Source of the DNA: Leptodactylus fallax
Lineage: Eukaryota; Chordata; Amphibia; Anura; Leptodactylidae
DNA length: 64,000 nucleotides
Reading direction: 5' to 3'
NCBI GenBank assembly: GCA_947044405.1
Contig: CAMRHE010000035.1
Coordinates: forward strand, 10,265,501-10,329,500
The position numbers and the translations under genes were made by a program. The notes under the pieces are model-generated. The model had not been told where the DNA came from. It was given only the letters and a program-made list of their open reading frames with translations, and did no database searches. Positions 43,301 through 53,623 of this stretch are shown here, piece after piece; within the stretch, counting starts at the first letter, position 1; each line of letters begins with the position of its first letter.

Positions 43301-45541
43301 CCCATAGCTTTCATAAGTCGAAGTCTTTCTCCCAGCGAGAAAAATTATCCAGTACATAAATTGGAGTTTTTGGCGCTCAAGTGGGCCATTGTTGATAAAT
43401 TACATGACTATTTATACGGAGCCACGTTTGAAGTAAGAACAGACAACAATCCACTGACATACGTTTTGTCAACCGCTAAACTCGATGCTACAGGACATCG
43501 CTGGTTGGCAGCTTTATCCAACTACCAATTCACACTCAAGTATAAATCGGGGCCTAAGAACATTGGGGCAGATGCTCTATCAAGACGGCCTGGATTACCT
43601 AGTCCGGAAGTAGTGGATGAATGGGAAGAAGTGCCAAGTCCTGGAGTAGGAGCTTTGTGTGCCATGGCTGCTGTAGTTGAAGACCGAGTAGCCTTTTCTG
43701 AAACTCGGCTTATTGACTCTATTGGGGGAGGTCCCGAAGCTGTACCAGACATGTTTGCCTACCCTGCCGCTTTAGGATCCTTTGAGAGTTGTTCTATATC
43801 TTCAAAGCGAATGATCTGGAGTCAAAAGACTGATCCTTTAATTGGACCTCTTTATCAAGCAGTGAGTTCTCAAGACAGAGAAATGTTAAAGACATCCCTA
43901 CCCTCTGAATGCAGTCAACTTCTACGAGATTGGGAGAAGTTTGAAATAGACAATGGCCTACTTTATCGTGTGGTGCTGTATCATGATCACCCTGGAAGGC
44001 GCCAACTAGTTATTCCAAGCTGCTTTCAGAAGATGATTTTCCGAAGTCTGCATGATTATCATGGTCATTTGGGACCTGAGAAGACTTATGGCCTAATACA
44101 AGACCGATTCTACTGGCCCAAAATGAGAGATACCGTGACTCGTCTGTGTAGGTGCTGTCGCAGATGTTTGCAGAGGAAGACTGTCCCGGTTCGAGCGGCC
44201 TTCATGGGACACTTGAAGAGTTCGGGCCCCATGGATCTTGTCTGCATAGACTTCCTTTGTATTGACAACGACTCCAGAGGATTTGGAAATGTATTGGTGG
44301 TGACTGATCACTTCACACGATATGCTCAAGCCTTTCCGACTAAGGATCAAAAAGCAGTCACTGTTGCAAGAGTGCTTTGGGAAAAGTATTTTATCCATTA
44401 TGGCTTACCACACCGGTTGCATTCTGATCAAGGCCGGGATTTTGAGAGTAACCTGATCAAAGAGTTACTTCAGTTGTTGAACTTCCGCAAAAGTCGGACG
44501 ACGCCTTACCATCCAGAGGGAGATGCCCTTCCTGAAAGATTTAACAGGACTTTACTTGATATGCTTGGTACCTTACGGATTGAGGATAAGCGATCCTGGA
44601 GTAGAAAAGTGGAGGCTATGGTGCATGCCTATAATAGTACAAGGCACGAGAGCACAGGATATTCACCATACTTTCTGATGTTTGAAAGAGAGCCTAGGCT
44701 ACCTATTGACATCTTGTTGGGAGTCTCTACCGATGGTATCAGTCATCGAGATCATTACCGATACGTGGCACGTTTGAAAGAAACGCTTAAGAGTGCTTAT
44801 CAGCTGGCTGAGGAAAATGCAGCCAAAGTGAATGAAGGAAATAAAAGGAGATTTGATCTTCGAGTAAGATACCGAGAATTGAACCCTGGGGACCATGTTC
44901 TGCTACGGAATTTGGGAGCATCTGCAAAACATAAGCTGGCTGATCGATGGCGGAGTGAACTCTTTACAGTGGTAGATCGGTTGCCTGGAATACCAGTCTA
45001 CAAGATAAAAGGACGGGACGGGAGGATCAGGACTTGGCATAGAAATCATTTGTTGCCTGTACCTCAGATTGATGGTATGGATATCTCCAATGATGGCTCG
45101 GCCTGCGATTCTCCACAGTCCTTAGCCGATATTCCACCTGACCTTCCTGAAACTCCTGAGAGTGATTGGACTGTGGCTCCTGAAGTTCCTAGATCACCAG
45201 TATCTTCTCCTTCAGGGAGACCTATGAACCCTCAAACTCCAGAATTCGTACCTAGATCTGTGTCTACAGATGAGCAGGGATCTAGCTCTCCTACGCCACC
45301 AGCACCATCCCCTCCCATGGCAGACAACCCTAGTTTAGGGCCTGGACATGCTAGTTTACCTCAGAGAGAGGTACGGAGAGGAGAGAGGATTAGACACCCT
45401 CCACCTATGCTGACATATGATAGTTTGGGGGACCCCAGATTTACTACTCAGCCTCATTTATACCATGCTTGGGTGGGTGCAGTGTCAACTTTGGTCAATA
45501 TGTTACCAATTTTCGCTCCTGCTGGCATGTATACCTATTAA
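40322..45541 (+). CDS. Ty3/gypsy Gag-Pol polyprotein, one in-frame stop
   Basis: One frame of about 1740 codons from ATG 40322, interrupted only by TAG at 40664-40666 (codon 115). The Gag N-terminal and capsid part (KLKVFSG...FEIWKEHTLQCLKEW, then LQLLLSRL) resembles the PNMA/ZCCHC12 Gag family. A CCHC knuckle CYKCGQTGHTARQC starts at 41213. Protease DTG is at 41414, RT YLDD at 42752-42763 and RNase H Asp (HVDASF) at 43241. The integrase HHCC finger spans about 44051-44170, and the catalytic residues are Asp 44249, Asp 44426 and Glu 44534 (DD35E). A GPY/F-like region (HKLADRWRSELF) and a Pro/Ser-rich tail follow, with no chromodomain. The stop falls inside capsid, not at a gag/pol border, so it looks like a disabling mutation, not programmed readthrough. 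The Pol part is open throughout. Confidence 0.95.
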
Positions 45542-45650
45542 CCTGTTGTGACTCTGTAAATGCAAAAGCAACCATATTGATATTGTCATTGGTAATGTTG
45601 ACTGTATACTATGACTTTGTATGTCTTTGACGTGACGTAAAGATTTCACC

Positions 45651-45660
45651 AGAGGGAGAG
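45651..45660 (+). other. Polypurine tract
   Basis: AGAGGGAGAG directly before the 3' LTR; the expected plus-strand priming site. Confidence 0.85.
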
Positions 45661-46667
45661 TGTAGGGAACTGCCATTTCTACTAGTATATAATGTATCTG
45701 GCTTCTTTGCCCCTGCAGTTTGGCTTCAGAGACCCCAGGCATTTAGTGCAAGTTTTGTTTTGTAAATACAGTGAGTCAGACACATGTGAGGCAGAGCTGC
45801 TGGGGGGGAGAGATGTGAGCAGAGCTGCTGAGACAGACATGTTATGTCTGGGGGAGTCTAAGAGCCACTTGTTCCTCTTTACTTCACAGTATATAGTTAG
45901 GTATGTGTTACCCCCTATATACTCACAGGACCTAGCTAGTAACCGTAGTTAGGGATCCATATATATATATAGTTCAGGGCAGTGATAGGTTAGGCTTCCG
46001 AAGGCCAACTAGCTAGTTAGAGGCCCGGTGGCACTAGTAGTTTAGCTGGCAGGTTAAGGACTCAGTGTTAGGGTAGTCAGGCCTGCATCTACTGCCGTCA
46101 CCGTCGCCCTGTTTGCTGCCTGTGAAGAATCTCACCATCATCATCATCTCCTGATCGGCTGTCTGTCATCTCCTGGAAGAATCCGAGGATCCACAGTCAT
46201 CCACAGGGGCCCCTGCATCTCTTCTGTTGCCTGGAGGTATTGTGCACTGGACTCTTGCTATATATATATATATATACCCGGGTATATAACCTAAGACGGT
46301 TGAGGACTTGTTGGTTGTTGTAGTATTGCTGTGTTCTGAGTATATTGTATGTATGTATTATTACCCTGTTGATTCTTATAAAGCTACTGTTATAACCTTA
46401 TGTGGTATCTGTATGTATTCTTCAGACTGTGAGATTAGTACAGTGATCCTTGTTAAGGCTACTAACTGTATTTCATGGGTAAGTCCCAGGAAGAGATCCT
46501 CCCTGTAATACAGAGGCTCTATCCTGGGTGGAGGCACTGATATATTTCATATATGATCCCACTCTTCCCTTCAGCGAAGGCTTCAGGTCCCATTATACAC
46601 ACAGGTCAGCGCCAGAGTCTGTTGCGGGAGGGATAATACTCATACCCCCCCCCCAAATAGGGCTACA
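45661..46667 (+). repeat. 3' LTR of Ty3/gypsy element
   Basis: 1007 bp, identical to the 5' LTR except for C instead of T in CAGGTCCCATTATAC and one C fewer in the terminal C run. The 86- and 66-codon ORFs inside both LTRs are incidental. Confidence 0.96.
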
Positions 46668-46861
46668 CATACATAGTACAGCTCTCCCTGCAGCAGTTGT
46701 GTTCAGCAGCTCACAGGATCTTGTACTTGGCACCCAGAGAGGAATTCTGCCTTTTATCACATGTTACAGGAACCTGGAGAGCCAGATGTAAAAGCTTCTG
46801 GTCATAAATGCTGCAGGGAGAGCAGTACTATGTATGCTGCAAATCTGGAGGGATTATGGTG

Positions 46862-47400
46862 AGGATGAGAAGGTAAAACAGTTGGCTCTGTGGGGGGATG
46901 GGTGGATGCTGAGGAAGAGAGAAATACCATAGTGGGGTAAATAACTCTGAGGGGAGGGGTAAATGATACTGGGGCAGGAAGAAGATATGTGGGGGGAGTG
47001 TAAGTAATATTGGGGAGAGAGACAGGAAACAAGGAGAAAGATAATACTGCGGGGGTTGATATAACTGGGGATATACTGAGAGAGTGGGAAATATGATACT
47101 CAGGGGCTGAAGCCACTCCATCTGTACGTGGCTGACTGTTTGCCAACTGTAGCTGTTTAACCTCTTAGATGCCATGGTTAAAAGCAGCCATGGCAGCAGG
47201 TATCTAAGCTGTTACATTCCCTGGGCATCATTGAACCAATCAACATCCCAGTGAAGTCATAGGGATTCCGATCAGTTGTCATCACAAACAGGTTCCTATT
47301 GAAGGCTCTCAGGCTTGTCAATATAGAACTTTCATTACACCCTTCCACAGGCACATACTTTAAATTTAACGCTGCGGTTTTCAAATTTTTCTTTTTTTTC
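46862..47400. other. Non-coding, purine-rich then anonymous
   Basis: 46850-47100 is strongly purine-rich on the plus strand (GGGGGGATGGGTGG, GGAGGGGTAAATGATACTGGGG), which makes a proline/leucine-rich minus-strand ORF that is not a gene. 47160-47400 may be a dispersed repeat fragment. Confidence 0.4.
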
Positions 47401-47431
47401 TTCATTATGCTAATTGTGCTCAGAGAGCACA

Positions 47432-47698
47432 GCTTCGTCATCACTTCCAGCACCACCTCTGTCTTCTGTTCCTGATGCGTCTCCTCCTCTTCGCTTACAC
47501 GAGCGTAAGAGACCACCACAAAATGGCCGACAGAACATGCACAGTCAGCTCTGTCCAACCCGAAATGGCAGAGCCGAGTGCTCATGCGTGGGATTTCAAT
47601 CCCGAAGAGGCGCTCGGCGGCTGCTGACACAGCAAAGAGGAGGAGATGCATCAGAAACAGAAGACAGAGGTGGTACTGGAAGCGATGATGAAGCTGTA
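47432..47698. repeat. 67-bp inverted repeat with 133-bp spacer
   Basis: The arm at 47432-47498 (CACAGCTTCGTCATCACTTC onward) is the inverse complement of 47632-47698 (ending GATGATGAAGCTGTA) with only about six mismatches. The right arm appears continuous with the L2-like LINE coding sequence that follows, while the left arm is an inverted copy. Confidence 0.85.
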
Positions 47699-48424
47699 TT
47701 TGACCCGGTAACAGAAGAAGAAGTCTCCCAGCTCCTTTCTTCTTCTCGCCCCACTACTTGCACAAGCGATCCTATCCCGTCAAACCTCCTCCGGTCTCTG
47801 TCCCCTACTGTTACAACTCACCTTACTAAAATTTTTAACCTCTCTCTTTCTTCTGGAATTTTTCCCTCCTCCTTCAAACTTGCTGTCATAACCCCACTAC
47901 TGAAAAAATTTTCTCCTTTGACCCATCCTGTGCTGCCAAGTACCGACCTGTCTCTAACCTCCCCTTCATCTCTAAACTCCTGGAACGCTTGGTCTACTCC
48001 TGCCTAATCCGCTATCTCTCTGCTAACTCTCTCCTGGAACCTTTACAGTCAGGTTTTTGTGCACTACACTCTACAGAAATGGCCCTCACAAAGGTCTCCA
48101 ACGATCTCTTGATGGCTAAATCTAAAGGGAACTATTCACTACTTATTCTTCTGGATCTCTCAGCAGCATTTGAAACTGTAGACCACAAACTCCTCTTCAC
48201 TGTGCTCTATTCTATTGGCTTCAAGGATAACGCTCTCTCTTGGTTTTCTTCCCATCTCTCTGACCACTCATTTAGTGTATCATTCGCTGGTGCTATTTCT
48301 TCTCCTCTGCCCCTTGCAGTTGGTGTTCCTCAAGGGTCGGTCCTAGGTCCCCTCCTCTTCTCTCTGTACACAGCCCCAGTTGGACAAACCATTCGCAAAT
48401 TGGCTTTCAATACCATCTTTATGC

Positions 48425-49262
48425 ATTTTGTGGACTGGTGCCACCGGAACCACCTGAAGATTAACGCGGGGAAGACCAAGGAGATGGTGGTGGACTTCCG
48501 CAAAGGCAGAAGCCCTCCTAAACCAGTGGACATCCTGGGGACGGGCATCGAGATTGTGAACACCTATAAGTACCTGGGTTTGCTCCTTAATAATAAGCTG
48601 GACTGGGCAGATCATATGGAGGCCCTGTACAGGAAGGGCCACAGCAGACTCTACCTGCTTAGGAAGCTGAGAGCCTTTGGAATCCGGGGGGCACTTCTTA
48701 GAACTTTCTTCAACTCGGTAGTGGCATCAGCCATCTTCTTTGGAGTGGCCTGCTGGGGGAGCAGTATATCAACCAGGGACAGAAATAAACTTGACAAGCT
48801 GATTAGAAGGGCCAGCTCTGTCCTGGGGAGCCCACTGGACCCAGTGCAGGTGGTGGGTGACAGAAGGATACTGTCCGTGGTGAGCTCCATGCAGAAGAAG
48901 AAGTCCCATCCCATGCATGAGACTGTGATCGCGCTGAGCAGGACTGCTCCACCCTAGGTGTGAGAAGGAGCGCTATCGGAAGTCTTTCCTCCCCACCGCG
49001 GTTAGGCTGTACAACCAACACCGACCTAAGCAGAGATCATTACACACAGAGAACTGAAATATCTCTCTGCCTGTTAAATCCCCCCCCCCCCTCTGCTACG
49101 CCCTATCTGTCTGTCTGCTATTAATGTAATGCCTCTCACCTTGGAACATTCCTGTACATGTTGTATTTGTATTTGTATCTGCTTATCTTTGCTGCTGTAA
49201 CACACTGAATTTCCCCATTGTGGGACTATTAAAGGACTATTATTATTATTATTATTATTATT
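48425..49262 (+). mobile_element. Rex1/Babar-like LINE 3' fragment, inserted in L2-like LINE
   Basis: It encodes FVDWCHRNHLKINAGKTKEM, VDILGTGIEIVNTYKYLGLL and ASAIFFGVACWGSS, the thumb and connection region of Rex1/Babar-type (CR1-superfamily) LINEs. It ends with a short untranslated stretch, GAATTTCCCCATTGTGGGAC and (ATT)n. Coding is open to the stop at 48955-48957. It is a 5'-truncated copy and no target duplication is visible. The precise clade is from motif memory. Confidence 0.75.
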
Positions 49263-49398
49263 ATGATACCCAACTATATACCTCATCCCGTGAAATCACC
49301 ACTGCACTACTACAGAACACCAGTGACTGTCTCTCTGCTGTCTCTAACATCATGTCTTCTCTTTATCTGAAATTGAATTTTCAAAAACTGAACTTCTT

Positions 49399-49983
49399 GT
49401 GTTCCCTCCATCTACTGACCGACCTAACCCTGATATCTCGATTTCTGTCTGTGGCCTTACTATTACCCTGAGGCGGCATGCCCCCTGTCTGGGGGTTGTA
49501 TTTGATTCAGATCTCACCTTTACCCCACATATTCAGACACTTGCACGCTCTTGCCACATGCACCTCAAAAACATCTCTAGAATTCGCCCTTTTCTCACCG
49601 TGGAAACATCAAAAACCCTCATTGTCACTCTGATTCTCTCTCCTCTTCACTATTGCAATTCTCTTCTAATTGGGCTTCCTCTTACTAAACTCTCCCCACT
49701 ACAATCTGTCCTGAATGCAGCCGCCAGACTCATCTTTCTGTCAAACCGGTACACAGACACATCTACCTTGTGTCAGCCACTGTATTGGTTGCCCATCTAT
49801 CACAGAATACAATATAAAATTATCAAACTGACCCACAAATCCATCCATAGCGCTGCACCCCCCTATATCTCCTCTCTCATCACTGTCTACCGCCCTAACC
49901 GTCCTCTCTGTTCTGCCAATGACCTTAGACTTGCATCCCCTGTTATCCGATCATCCCACTCCCATCTCCAAGACTTTTCTTGA
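49399..49983 (+). pseudogene. L2-like LINE RT C-terminal part
   Basis: 194 open codons continuing the LINE reverse transcriptase after the catalytic box: CLGVVFDSDLTFTPHIQTLA, LHYCNSLLIGLPLTKLSPLQ, VLNAAARLIFL and YWLPIYHRIQYKIIKLTHKS. A frame break near 49385 separates it from the preceding DTQLY segment. It is homologous to 20.0-20.5 kb and 16.05-16.86 kb in this window. Confidence 0.8.
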
Positions 49984-50514
49984 GCTGCACCAGTGCTCTG
50001 AAATGCTTTACCCTAGACAATCCGATTAATTCCCAACTTCAGCAGCTTCAAAACTGCCCTAAAATCACATCTGTATGGTCAGGCTTATCACGTGACCTGA
50101 TCGCAGTGTAGTGTGCAGAGGTGTAGAACAATAACACCTTTTATCCTTCCTCCTCTGTTCCTCAGATCCTGGCCCATCCATCTAGAAGTTACACTGCACT
50201 CCTTGCATTTAGTATCTGTTTATTCACAGATACTGGCTGGTGACGGGTTCATACACCTTCAGTTACACAACCTTTTCTATTAAAAAATGACTGGAACATG
50301 GAAGCAAACAAGCCCTCTGACCTCTTTTGTCCCCCTATCTCCTCATAGAATGTAAGCTCTTGCAAGTAGAGCTCTCACTCCTATTGTTTGATATGTTTAT
50401 TTCTTTGTCACATTGTAATGTCTCATATTGTCGGTTCATGTGTCCTCTGATTTGTAAAGTGCTACGGAATATGTTGGTGCTATATAAATAAAGTTATTAT
50501 TATTATTATTATTA

Positions 50515-52236
50515 ACATTTATAAATAAAGTAAAAGTGAACGTGATTTGGTGGAAGTTGAGTCCTCTGGTGGAAACCAAGGATCTTCAGTTCAATGCGGG
50601 ATGTAGAATTATTGAGGGTGAGTTTTCAGGGTGTTACCTCTTCTTTTACCTCTTCCACCTCACCCTATTCAAGGAGTCAGCCTTTTCTTTCAGTCTCTAC
50701 TGTAGAGAGAACTCTTACCTGTTTTCTGAGCAGCTACACATGGAGGAGTATGGCTAGTAATGTTGCTCTCCTCTCTATTTTGTCAAATCAAAATAAGCAC
50801 CTGCCTCAAAATAAATATCAGTAGAATGACATATTTAATGGAGTGGAAGTTGCACTTGCAAACCAGGTGGCTTCTTTAAAAATGAAACTATGGTAACTAT
50901 GGTAGCCCTGGCTACCAAATATTACGCTCCCAAGACAATTTTTCTACTAACAGATACTTACCGTAATACTACTATACTGCATGAACAAATTATCTATGCT
51001 GCAAGTGCCAGAAAATTAAGTATGAAATTACTGTACACTTGGAAGTTTACTCTATTACTACAGGTACAGAAGACTGCTATAAGTAGTATAGGACCTGCTA
51101 AAGTGGATGTGTAGCAGGACATGGACAGGACTAAAGCACAGATCAGATGCCAGTTTATCTAATAATAGAGGATCTAAAAAGTATTATGCAGAGTTGAGAA
51201 TGATTAGGGGAAAATCAATGGTGTGGAATAAATGACAGCAATTTGCTCACCTTGGGCTAATGGACCACATCACAGGAAGGCAGTGATATTATTTAATGTA
51301 GACTGTGAGGTTAACCAGCAGAAGGTATTATCCAGTTACACTTGGCAGTCTACTGAAGGCACTTCTATTTATGTCCCATGCTCATGTGACTTATCTGTCT
51401 CCTGTTTGCTAGGAAGCCGTTCATAGAAGGTTGCTGCTGGGTTTAACTGGACCCTACTCAACCCTAACAGTGACAATTGTCACTCTAACAGAGATGATTT
51501 CCCCTGTAATGGGCTACTCTACATGGACGATTTTTTTCAGATTTTTTTCAGATTTTGCAATGTTTGAATTAACCAAAAAAACCGAAAACATGGTAAAACC
51601 TATATTACCCAAAAGAATAAAACAAGCCTCCATATCAAAGCGTGTCCAAAATACTAATATACAATATAACAAACCAAAAACAACGGAAAGGACACTCAGC
51701 ATACAAGACAAAAATATAAAAAAATATGAAATTTATTAATCCTTTTAAAAATACACAAATAACAATAAGATAAGAAAACAATATATAAGGTGACAGACCT
51801 GGGGCAGAGACCACATATACATGGATATACACTGAACCAATAAGTATAATAGAATATTGATGTGCCGCTAACAAGAGTGGCACGAAGGCTGAGCGCCGAA
51901 ACGCACATTGGGTGGTGTCAGCTGGACACAGGCCACACATCTACTGTTTTTTGCACTATGGGTATGTACAACCAGGCAGAAATTTGATTACCTTATTGGG
52001 AACACAAAAAGCAAAATTACCTTATTGAGCCATTTCATATTACATATGTACTCTCTGTATTTTAATACTTTATATGACAATCTTAGAACTCTATCCTATG
52101 AGTAAATACATATGTATTCTTTGAACTTTAATATTTGATTTGATATCTCTGTATTCTATCCTATTTATATATTTGCTATTCACATTGTGATCCCTGTGTG
52201 TGCCAATATTACTACTGGCACACACAGCGCTACATA
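50515..52236. other. Non-coding, frog repeat fragment near 51.9 kb
   Basis: No gene supported. Around 51880-51930 the words GGCTGAGCGCCGAAACGCAC and TTGGGTGGTGTC resemble an anuran dispersed repeat. A run of AAAAA-rich sequence lies at 51560-51770. Confidence 0.4.
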
Positions 52237-52984
52237 CAGTGGGGGAAAAAAAGTATTTAGTCAGCCACCAATTGTACAAGTTCTCCCACTTAAAAAGATA
52301 AGAGAGGCCTGTAATTGACATCATAGGTAGACTTCAACTATGAGAGACAAAATGAGAAAACATATCTAGAAAATCACATTGTCTGATTTTTTAAGAATTT
52401 ATTTGCAAATTATGGTGGAAAATAAGTATTTGGTCACCTACAAACAATCAATATTTCTGGCTCTCACAGACCTGTAACTTCTTCTTTAAGAGGCTCCTCT
52501 GTCCTCCACTCATTACCTGTAGTAATGGCACCTGTTTGACATTGTTATCAGTATAAAAGACACCTGTCCACAACCTCAAACAGTCACACTCCAAACTCCA
52601 CTATGGTGAAGACCAAAGAGCTCGGAAAGGACACCAGAAACAAAATTGTAGACCTGAACCAGGCAGGGAAGAGTGAATCTGCAATAGGCAAGCAGCTTGG
52701 TGTGAAGAAATCAACTGTGGGAGCAATAATTAGAAAATGGAAGACATACAAGACTTCTGATAATCTCCCTTGATTAGGGGCTCCACATAAGATCTCACCC
52801 CGTGGGGTCAAAATAATCACAAGAACGGTGAGCAAAAATCCCAGAACCACATGGGGGGGACCTAGTGCATGACCTGCAGAAAGCTGGGACTAACGTAACA
52901 AAGGCTACAGTCAGTAACACACTACGCACTAAGTGGGAGAACTTGCACAATTGATGGCTGACTAAATACTTTTTTCCCCCACTG
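52237..52984 (+). mobile_element. Tc1-like transposon, internally deleted
   Basis: 748 bp between TA dinucleotides at 52235-52236 and 52985-52986. The inverted repeats, about 52 bp, start CAGTGGGGGAAAAAAAGTAT and end with the inverse complement. They include GTCAGCCACCAATTGTACAA (left) against its near-complement at right. Only the N-terminal third of the transposase remains. Confidence 0.9.
52603..52931 (+). pseudogene. Tc1-like transposase N-terminal remnant
   Basis: Starts at ATG 52603 with [20 protein letters not shown] and a helix-turn-helix segment ([18 protein letters not shown]). An in-frame TGA lies at 52771 (codon 57). The frame then continues with ITRTVSKNPRTT and ATVSNTLRT before ending at the deletion. 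All DDE catalytic sequence is lost. Confidence 0.85.
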
Positions 52985-53481
52985 TATGTGCTTCGCAATA
53001 TGACACTGTGTATGACTGGTCTCAGAAGCTATCTAGTTTGGGGAGGGCATTGGTGCAAGAATGCAATGGTCTCAATACTAGTTAGAGTTATTAGGGATTT
53101 TATTTAAGACCAGCCTTGTCACCAAGTAGAGTGTGAGTAGTGTAATTTGGCATTAGTTACTGAGAGACTGGAGTGTAAGAGAGTGGTAAAAAGTCTACAT
53201 ACACTTAACCACATATGCCACATACACTTAACCAGGGGTGTTTTGCAACAATTGAGGCTTTTATTTGTTTGAGAAGACAATGTGCTTCCTGCCTTTTTCA
53301 CAGGACCTAATTGGCATGGTCTATTAGTAATCTTGACTTTGTGCTGCAATCCAAACATGTCTGTGGCATTTTCCTTGCTGTGCATCTACCTGTGCCACAC
53401 TACAGTTAAGAAAAATGTCCCTTGGCCAGACATTGCACATTTGCACATGCACAAATGTCTACCAATATTTACAGCATAAAT

Positions 53482-53623
53482 TTAAAGGGGTTATCCGGTT
53501 TCTAACATTGATGGCCTATCCTTACAAACTGTAGCGGTGAGTGTGGGTATTGCAGCGCTGTCCCATTGAAATCTATGCGGCAAGAATATGCCATTAATGT
53601 TAGAAATCGGATAGCTCCTTTAA
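53482..53623. repeat. T2-like MITE with TTAA ends
   Basis: 142 bp. TTAAAGGGGTTATCCGGTTT at left mirrors the right end (ATCGGATAGCTCCTTTAA) through TCTAACATT / AATGTTAGA. The element starts and ends at TTAA. The TTAAAGGRR start fits the T2 MITE family described in Xenopus. Confidence 0.75.

Larger units (their letters stand above)
39270..46667 (+). mobile_element. Ty3/gypsy LTR retrotransposon, young, nearly intact
   Basis: 7.4 kb with LTRs at 39270-40277 and 45661-46667 that differ by one T/C substitution and one base in a C run. The ends are TGTAG...CTACA and the target duplication is CATA (39266-39269 and 46668-46671). A primer-binding-like site (TTGGAGGCACTGCTGAGA) follows the 5' LTR, and a purine tract AGAGGGAGAG (45651-45660) precedes the 3' LTR. 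A single gag-pol frame ordered Gag, protease, RT, RNase H, integrase identifies Ty3/gypsy. There is no env: only about 120 bp lie between the pol stop and the LTR. One in-frame TAG breaks Gag. Confidence 0.97.
39241..46861. repeat. Foldback repeat split by the Ty3/gypsy insertion
   Basis: The left arm is in two pieces, 39241-39269 and 46672-46695; the right arm is 46809-46861. Joined across the 4-bp duplication CATA, the 53-base left arm matches the inverse complement of the right arm at 50 of 53 positions (shared words CACCATAATCCCT and CTCTCCCTGCAGCA). The pre-insertion element was about 219 bp. Confidence 0.85.
47690..50514 (+). mobile_element. L2-like LINE, 5' truncated, split by another LINE
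   Basis: The first part (47690-48424) encodes the reverse-transcriptase start (SDPIPSNLLRSL, then YSCLIRYLSANSLLEPLQSG, LLILLDLSAAFETVDH and GVPQGSVLGPLLFSLYTAP) with a frameshift near 47910. The second part (49263-50514) continues DTQLYTSSREI through LRLASPVIRSSHSHLQDFS. The 3' end carries TGCTACGGAATATGTTGGTG and (ATT)n, the typical tail of this family. The endonuclease region is missing. The catalytic YADD box is split by the inserted Rex1/Babar-like LINE. Confidence 0.85.

Noticed and set aside
46802..47175. Two proline/leucine-rich minus-strand ORFs of 114-115 codons
   Set aside because: They come from a purine-rich, low-complexity plus strand; there is no domain or start context.
47178..47651. 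157-codon minus-strand ORF
   Set aside because: It lies across the 67-bp inverted repeat and LINE edge, contains a poly-Lys run from a T tract, and resembles no protein.
47989..48957. 322-codon ORF resembling a complete reverse transcriptase gene
   Set aside because: It is a chance in-frame fusion of two LINE fragments; the catalytic box is split and the halves belong to different families.
48950..49100. Functional poly-C tract near 49080
   Set aside because: It lies in the untranslated tail of the Rex1/Babar-like LINE fragment and is a simple homopolymer.
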